Assembly: GCA_019054805.1 (NCBI GenBank)
Contig: JAHQIY010000001.1
Location: forward strand, 9,872,501 to 9,936,500
Direction of reading: 5' to 3'
Source: Brachionus manjavacas
Lineage: Eukaryota > Rotifera > Eurotatoria > Ploima > Brachionidae
DNA: 64,000 nt
Shown here: in pieces, positions 57,462 to 64,000 of the stretch
How the letters are laid out: every line of letters begins with the position of its first letter
Numbering within the stretch: the first letter of the stretch is position 1
Position numbers and translations under genes: made by a program
Notes under the pieces: model-generated
The model's input: the letters and a program-made list of their open reading frames with translations, nothing else
What the model was told of the DNA's origin: nothing
Database searches by the model: none

Positions 57462-58668
57462 ATGTCAGATTTAAAAGACATATATAAATTTTTATTTGAC
57501 TATTTCAAAATTTTCAAAGAGTCAAATGGGCCGAGTGTGTCTAATTGGAAATTGGGTGATCTTAAAAATGCGATTAAATGGTCTGAGGGAGTTGAAGAAT
57601 TTTATTCTAAAATAAGATTCAAAAAATGCCTCAATAAACTACTTAAAAATATCAGGCTAATTTTGGAACATTGGAAAATTGATGCTAAAAATTCTGAGCT
57701 CCTACTAAAAGACGCTTCACAAAATTTAAAACAAGTATAAAAAATAAATTTTGATTTTTATTAGATAAGCTAATATGGTTTAATTTTCAAGACGCTTATT
57801 TCAAATAAAAACTTGACAGATGAACTAAAAGCTTTTTTGCTAGATTCGTTAATTAGTCAAGAAACTCAAAAAGTATTATTTTTAGTTAAATATATTTTTT
57901 GTTTTGAATTTTTTCTTTATTTTGATATTTAACAAAAAAAATTTTGAATTTTTAAGGTTAAAGAAAGAGAGGATTTGTCGTTTGATACAATCGACAATGA
58001 ATTAAATTCTGAAATAGATAAAATTTGCTTGAAATTATTTCTTTCAAAAAATGACTATTACATAATCGATGTACTATTCGATTATAGTATAAATCAACAG
58101 ATGAACTTAGTAGGTATAAGTTTTTTCATTGATTTATTCTCTAAAATTAAATTAATAATTCAATAAAGGACTTAATAATTCAAATATTTGAAAAATTGCG
58201 AGAGTTTTGCTTTGAGACTTATAAATCATGTTATTTGCGGCTTCTCAACAAAAAGTAGGCAATCAATCTAACATTAAATTTTAATTTTAATTATTTAGGT
58301 ATTATAAGTTATTGATGATGGAACCAGTAGATGATTTGTTTGATGTTGATTTTAAAGATTTAATACAAGCTTATTTTTGCTACTTGATTTTTATATATAC
58401 GGAAATACTTGACAAATTTAAGCTGGACGATAAAGACTTGAATGATCCTAAAAATAGTGAAAGTGATACTTATAATCTTGACAAACTTGTGTCGCATTTT
58501 GAAAAGACCATTAAAATATCGAAGAATTCGAAATTTGTTAAAGTAATTCAAAGCAAAGCGAGAGTAGATGATGGATGGAATTTTTTGCTCAATCAACTTA
58601 AACTTAGATATTTGAAAACAAATAAAGAACTGGATTTAAATTTAAATGATTTTCTTTTAGATGATTAA
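57462..58668 (+). CDS. FANCF-like protein (tentative)
   Basis: Five exons close in phase: 57462-57734, 57792-57872, 57957-58109, 58169-58254 and 58299-58668, encoding 320 residues (human FANCF 374). The protein is all-helical in character, with many Leu and Lys. The N terminus, SVSNWKLGDLKNAIKWSEGV, resembles the FANCF start (a Val-Ser-x-Trp, then Ala-x-x-Trp spacing). Near the C terminus, KVIQSKARVDDGWNFLLNQL resembles the FANCF terminal helices. FANCF is an adaptor in the Fanconi anaemia core complex that links FANCC/E and FANCM to FANCA/G. Similarity is weak and seen by eye only, so an unrelated helical protein is possible. The coding model itself is well supported by five phase-matched exons. 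Confidence 0.5.
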
Positions 58669-60589
58669 TTTTTCTTTTTTTTTAAATTCATTCCTTACAT
58701 TAAATTTGTTTCGAAATAAACACTTTTAACTATTCTGTTTAAAGCATATTTTGCGATCTTTTGATCAATTTTATACACTTAAATTCTCAAATATTATCAA
58801 AAATCATTTTTTTCTCAAATAAAAAATACTCAAAATAGAGATATCATAGAAAGTTTATTGAGTAAATATCTATCTAAATATGTGTGAAAGAAAAACTTAT
58901 TTAAATCTTCAGTTTTAAAAGAAGAAATCATTTAATTCCAACAACAAAAAAATTGAAGCCTATTTGATGAACAAGCATATTCATTACATTAAAATTAGTT
59001 TGACTTGAAATATTGAAACCACTGAGATTAATTCACTGACCATTACTACCCTTTAGAAAAAAAAAAAGATTGAAAAGGAGAAAATTTTAAAATTGAGAAA
59101 ATTCTTGAAAATAAAAAATTAAATCATTATTATTAAGATTCAAAAAACAAATTTCAAAATGATAAATATTTTTTCCCAATCGAAAATTCTTTAGAAAAAA
59201 ATTGAATCTAAATGCTTTTTAGAAAGTATTTTTCAATGAATTCTTTTTAATAAAAAAAAAGAAAATTTATTACTTTACCACTCACATATTTAAAAAAATC
59301 TACTTCAAACTCACACCCATAGAAACAGATTCTTATCTCAAATTATATTAGACAGCTTCAAAATACCCCAAAAACTAATTTAATTAACTATATTAACCAT
59401 AACTATATTTAAATAATATGAATATGCTTTTCGAACTGTTAATAAGATCCCTCTAATCATTCATTTCGTTGAGATCTCTATCAAAGCGGTAACTTAACTA
59501 CCACATTGACAAACCAACATTCCGTAAAGTCTTCGGTGGTAACCAAAACTTAAATAATTAAAATAAGTTTTTAATTTTTTTGCATTGTTTTAATAAATTA
59601 ATTAATGAAGTATTAATAAAAATTGATAGCGCAATAGTCTTTTTATTAATCTGAAAAATTAAATGTCGCACATCAGAAATTTAAATCGACAAAAAAATTT
59701 CAAAATCCTCGATTGTAAAATTTTTTTCTTGATTTTTTCCTCACAAAAGTTTTACTTATCAAAGCAAATGAATTTAACTTATTTGCTAATGACTTAAACT
59801 CACCACGCTATCTTTAAGACAAATAAAAACAGAATACAGTGTTGATTTGATCATCAGAATTGACCATTTTTTCTGATTACAAGTATAAAAGCCATTTATG
59901 AATTTCTAAACTTCAGATATATAAATTTTATTTAAGAAAAATATCGAAATGTCATCACTCCTATTTAAATTGTAAAATCATTAAAGAAAAATCAGTTTAA
60001 ACTAATAATTTTTTAAATTAGGCAATAATTATTCAAAGAAATGGTGGATAGTCAAAAAATTATTATAAATAGTTCTTTAATACATTTTCATTTTTTCAGG
60101 TCAAAATAGGATAGAAAAGCGGTTACAGTAAACTGGTTCGGAAATGATTATATATCAGTTGAATGTTTTTTATAGAAAAACTTTTTTTTATTTAATTAAT
60201 TTAATATTTTTTCAATTAAAAGATTTAATTTTTTTTTAAACTTTAATTCTTTAATTTAATTTTGAACCGGTTTCAAGAACAGGTTTTCCATTTAATTCGT
60301 ATATGATTGCATTGAATGATTCAATGCAATAATAGCCAACTGAATATCAAACGTTACATTTATTCTAATATTTTTTTTCAAGTTTTTTTGAAACACCTTA
60401 AAAACTTTCAGTTTTTGATAAAAAATTAAAAGGTAGAAAATTCCTCTTTTTGTAAAATATTTTATAAATATGAGTGGAGAAGACCTTTCCCAATTTTTTT
60501 CGAAATTTAAAATCAGACTGATCCTAGCTTTAAAATAAATAAAAATTTAATCACAAAGTTGAATTTTCTATAAGTTGTTAGTAAAAATG
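58669..60589. other. Intergenic, no gene seen
   Basis: AT-rich, with no open frame over 60 codons of protein-like composition. AATAAA near 58716-58722 may end the FANCF-like transcript. The left flank of the mariner element lies at the end. Confidence 0.6.
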
Positions 60590-62455
60590 TCCGAAACCAT
60601 CATAAAAGATTTGTATAAGTTTGTTTAAAGTAACCAAAATTTGCCAAAAGCTGAAATTGAAATGCGATTCATTGGTTTTGGATACAAAACTAATTTTTGC
60701 TAAACTTAGAGCCTATTTCAATCATGAATCAGATCATTTGCAAAGAAAGATAGCTAGTAAGTTTAATTGGCACTATACCTATATCGGAAAGTTAAAGAAG
60801 TAAACAATCATCAAAAATGATACCTCATTTAAATACTAACCAGGAAAAGGCAGCCAGGCCAAAATGTTGTCGAATGCTTTTAAAATATAGCAGATATGAA
60901 TTTATAATTGATGATGAATCATATTTTAATCCTGGCAGCACCGTTTTTTTTTTTTCCTTATTCACTCCTTGTGGAGCATAGGGTCATTACTTTATGATTT
61001 CCACTCAAGTCGATCTTTTGCCTTTACCCTTGCTTCTCCCCATGTCATTCTCATTTCGATGAGCTCTTTCGTGATTGTTGACCTCCAAGTTACTGCTGGT
61101 CGTCCTACCTTACGTCGCCGTTGAGGTGTCCATTGAAGGGCTCTTTTTGGTATCCGTGTTTCTTTAATTCTAAGTACATGCCCGAGCCATTGCAGTCTTT
61201 TGTTCTTAATGCATTGACTTAATGGCTCTGAATTTGTTCTTCTGTATAGGTCAGCATTCGACTATGTCTCAGGCCAGTGTATCCCGAGAATTCTCCGCAG
61301 GCTTCCCGTGTGGAAGGTGTTAAGACTTTTCCTGCCAGATTCACACATCCTCCAACATTCACTTCCGTGTTGCTTTTAATACACTGTTGTATAGTTTAAA
61401 TTTTGTTTCCTTACTGTAGCTGGTTGACTTCCATACTGATTTGAGTCTTTTCTTTAGCAAGTCTATTCTTAATGTCTCTGTGTGTTCCCAACGTTGTACT
61501 GATTGTGCTACCTAGGTATGTGAATTCATTTGCACACTCGATTGGTGTACTATCGATGGTGATCGGGGTATTCAATTTGGTATTTATGCACATAACTTTC
61601 GTTTTGGCCACATTTATTTCGAGCCCGGTTGGTTTAGCGTTATTCGCCAACTCTTGTGTCTTTATATGCATATGTGCTTCTGTATTAGATATTAGCACCA
61701 GATCATCCGCAAAGTCTAAGTCTTCAAGCTTTGCTGTTAATCCCCATTATATACCCCTCTCACTTGCAGTAGTTTTCTTCATGGCATAGTCAATCAGTAT
61801 TAAGAATAGTGTCGGATAGAGAACGCACCCTTTTCTGACTCCTGTACACACATTGAAGCTCTCAGATTGTCCTTTTCCAGAATCACGCTACACTCGAATT
61901 TCTCATAGAAGAGTTTTATCAAGTTAACTATCTTGTTTGGCAGGCCATAGGATCTTAATATGGCTCACAAGGTTTCTCTGTGTATGCTATCAAAGGCTTT
62001 CTTGAAGTCAATGAAGTTAAGATACACGGGACTATTCCATTCCAGACTATGATAGTCCTAAGTGTAAATATCTGGTCTATGCATCCTCTTCCTCGTCTAA
62101 ATCCTGCTTGTTCTTCTCTAAGTATGACATCCAAGGAGTTCCTGATTCTTTTCAGTATTATGCTACAGAACGCCTTGCTTGCAATGATACAGAATTATAT
62201 GTTAGATAAATATATAAGGTATTTTGCCAAAGAAGTGAATCCAGGAAACGTACCAAAAGCACGACCAATCGAAGATTTTTGGGGAAATTTGAAAGCTAAA
62301 GTTTATGAGGGTAATTGAAATCTTAAGTAACTCGAAAAAAAATTCGCACTTGCCTGACCAATATGGACCCAAAGGTTGTACAACACTATGCCAAGACTGT
62401 TCGCTCTAGGCTCGATATCATACGTAGTCATGGAGTTCAATACTTTAACTGATAT
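60589..62455 (+). mobile_element. Tc1/mariner-family element with interior replaced by a LINE insertion
   Basis: The 5' part (60589-60945) gives, over several frames, MSETIIKDLYKFV, then HESDHLQRKIASKFNWHYTY (a helix-turn-helix DNA-binding region), then RPKCCRMLLKYSRYEF and IIDDESYFNPGST, which has the catalytic DD(E) region. The 3' part (62185-62455) gives NYMLDKYIRYF, NVPKARPIEDFWGNLKAKVY and, in another frame, IRTCLTNMDPKVVQHYAKTV with RSHGVQYFN and a stop. The middle of the transposase (roughly 80-100 residues) is missing, and a LINE occupies that place. Both halves have frameshifts, so the gene is dead. Confidence 0.8.
60946..62184 (-). mobile_element. 5'-truncated LINE inserted in the mariner element
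   Basis: On the minus strand, from 62184 downwards: ILREEQAGFRRGRGCIDQIF, then a motif A piece (VYLNFIDFKKAFDSIHRETL), motif B (TGVRKGCVLYPTLF), motif C (LDLDFADDLVLISNTEAH, seen as LEDLDFADD), then EFTYLGSTIS and the C-terminal pieces LQWLGHVLRIKETRIPKRAL and GRPAVTWRSTITKELIEMR. The end is DPMLHKE and a tail of 13-14 A (60946-60958 as T on the plus strand). Frameshifts are present but fewer than in the other LINE copies, so this is probably a younger insertion. The 5' end is truncated within the reverse transcriptase. The C-terminal GRP-TWRR pattern places it near the RTE/R-type endonuclease LINEs rather than the jockey-like copies elsewhere in the window. Confidence 0.85.
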
Positions 62456-64000
62456 TTTTTTTAAATAATTTAAAAATAAGAGGGTTCAGTTATAATTTCA
62501 AAATAATTTAAAAGTCTTTGTTAAATAAAACCATTTTTATGATAAAATTAATTTTGTGCCATTTTTTATTCTAAACCCGTTATTAGTTCGAATTTAAGCT
62601 TTTAATTAAGTGGCATTTTGAAAATTTAAATAAAATTTTTAAAGACATTTTCATAATTTTTTTAATTTTAGAAAAACTTTTTTTAAATAAAAAATATATA
62701 AGAATTTAAATAATCATACTTTAAAAAGTATATCATTCAAAAGCTAGATTCATAAGCTTTAATTTTAATATTCAATATTTTTAAGGTAAACAGGGTTTAG
62801 GAGTTCCTTAAGTTCATTTAGGCTCCTCATTTTCTGTGCATCTTTTCGTTAGCTATTGACTGTTATTTTTTATTTTTTTCCAGCAAAATTCGCTTAGCAC
62901 CCATCTTATATTCTTAAATTAATTTTACAATGCTACCAAAAATGTTTGATCGCATATTTGCTTCACATGCATTTCAAATGAAATGTTCACAAGAATCCAA
63001 TGATTGAGAGTCTTCCAACAACGTTAAGTGTTACCCTTCCTGAAAAAAACCTCCGAAGAAAAAAATTTTAGCTCATTTTAATCAGGATAAAATTCCATAC
63101 AAAATGATGCATCATACTAGCATTTGAAGTTTCATTACCACTTAGGACAAGGAAGACCTAAGTGTAAGGGTCATTCATGAGTCCAGAACATGCCAAAAAA
63201 AATTTTGTTAAAAAGAGCTTGCTATTTTTGAAAACTTGATAAAATTTCAAACTTCAATTTTCATAATGTTATCTTAATGAGATCAGAAAATTTTTTCTTT
63301 TTAAAATTTAGGACAACCATTTTTTTCATTATTATAACAAATGTACTCAATATTTTTTTGTATTAATTAATTTTGCTATCAAAGATAAATTTTTTAAAAT
63401 TCAAACATTCAAATTTTGTTTTAATTGAAAATTTTTTTTGTTGGCATCAATTAAATTTGATCTTATAATTTTAGAGAAAAAGTTAAAGTTTAATTTTAGG
63501 AAATATCAATTTATTTGCTTTAATAAAACGAGGAAAATTTAGTTTTGTCAACAAATAATTATTAATCATGAAAATGAATTAATTAATCAAATTAAATATC
63601 AAATTTTGTATTATTTTAAAGAAAGACACAAAAATGGACTGTTTTAGTTATAAAATTAATTTTGAATTTCATCTAATAGAGTTTATTTACATTAATAGTT
63701 TATTCAAAATAAATGATAAATATTAACAATTCAAAAGACGCATCGATTTAGTTATAATTAAAATCTAATTGAATTGATTCATACTAAGATTTAAAGAATC
63801 AATTTATGCTTACGCAAAAAACGTATAAAATAAAACAACGAAGTTTATCATTCTGAATTATTTAATTTATTAAATGTAATTAAACTCTAAATCGATTTTA
63901 CATTAATTTAAAATACCAGTACCTGATGCAATTTTTGCAGCAAAAAAATTCTCTTTTTTAAAGCTCTTTTTGAAAAATTTTTACATATGAAATGATACAA
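62456..64000. other. Intergenic to window end, no gene seen
   Basis: AT-rich and low-complexity. A mildly GC-richer patch lies at about 62780-63060 without an open frame. Nothing recognisable at the window edge. Confidence 0.6.

Noticed and set aside
61472-62318. Two plus-strand frames of 105 and 112 codons
   Set aside because: The first is the antisense of the LINE; the second is LINE antisense running into the mariner C terminus.
1-64000. CRISPR arrays, rRNA, bacterial operons and tRNA genes
   Set aside because: No spaced direct-repeat array, rRNA segment or convincing cloverleaf was seen; the gene structure is eukaryotic.

Overview
The window is eukaryotic: very AT-rich (the intergenic DNA is mostly A/T homopolymer runs), with intron-containing genes, polyglutamine codon runs and metazoan-only gene families. 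The gene set (YTHDF m6A reader, Mago, DAZAP1-like RNA-binding protein, TFAM, fidgetin-like 1, a histamine/muscarinic-type GPCR, a Shisa-like adaptor, a FANCF-like protein) points to an invertebrate animal. The AT content, many 47-60 nt introns, and the mix of LINE, Tc1/mariner and MULE debris make a monogonont rotifer such as Brachionus my best guess. This is an inference; no rRNA or mitochondrial sequence is present to confirm it. All gene models below were built by hand from reading frames, GT/AG sites and intron phase. Phases close in-frame for every model except one N-terminal part of FIGNL1.

Layout. 1-5.75 kb is transposon-rich: a mariner C-terminal remnant, a broken MULE transposase between imperfect terminal inverted repeats, and directly beside it a 1.3 kb element with ~130 bp inverted repeats. 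7.2-17.8 kb holds a two-exon YTHDF gene (minus), the single-exon Mago gene (plus), and a second YTHDF-type first exon. The two first exons share a 401 bp tract with a single mismatch. 18.9-19.9 kb is a DAZAP1-like gene (plus). 20.6-22.9 kb holds two small minus-strand genes for secreted or membrane proteins: a Shisa-like protein with two Cys-rich modules and a C-terminal PPPY motif, and an N-glycosylated Ig-like protein with a GPI-type tail. 22.9-33.5 kb has no gene I can support. 33.5-34.5 kb is TFAM (plus, six exons). 37.1-38.9 kb is a single-exon ankyrin-repeat protein (minus). 40.2-41.9 kb is a LINE fragment split by a pogo-like element. 43.7-50.0 kb is FIGNL1 (plus), whose last intron carries a LINE fragment that is itself split by a hAT-like element. 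50.7-53.7 kb is the GPCR (plus). 54.7-56.1 kb is a fusion of a 3-hydroxyacyl-CoA-dehydrogenase NAD-binding domain with a RING finger (minus); its catalytic His is replaced by Arg. 56.4-58.7 kb holds two plus-strand genes, one unknown coiled-coil protein and one FANCF-like. 60.6-62.45 kb is a mariner element interrupted by a 5'-truncated LINE. The end of the window holds no gene I can see.

The genes are not organised in operons. Several start codons lie 0-12 nt after a good 3' splice acceptor, which would fit spliced-leader trans-splicing. The most unusual items are the pseudo-dehydrogenase/RING fusion, the pair of YTHDF first exons with their conversion-like tract and the Mago gene lying between them, and the repeated transposon-in-transposon insertions.
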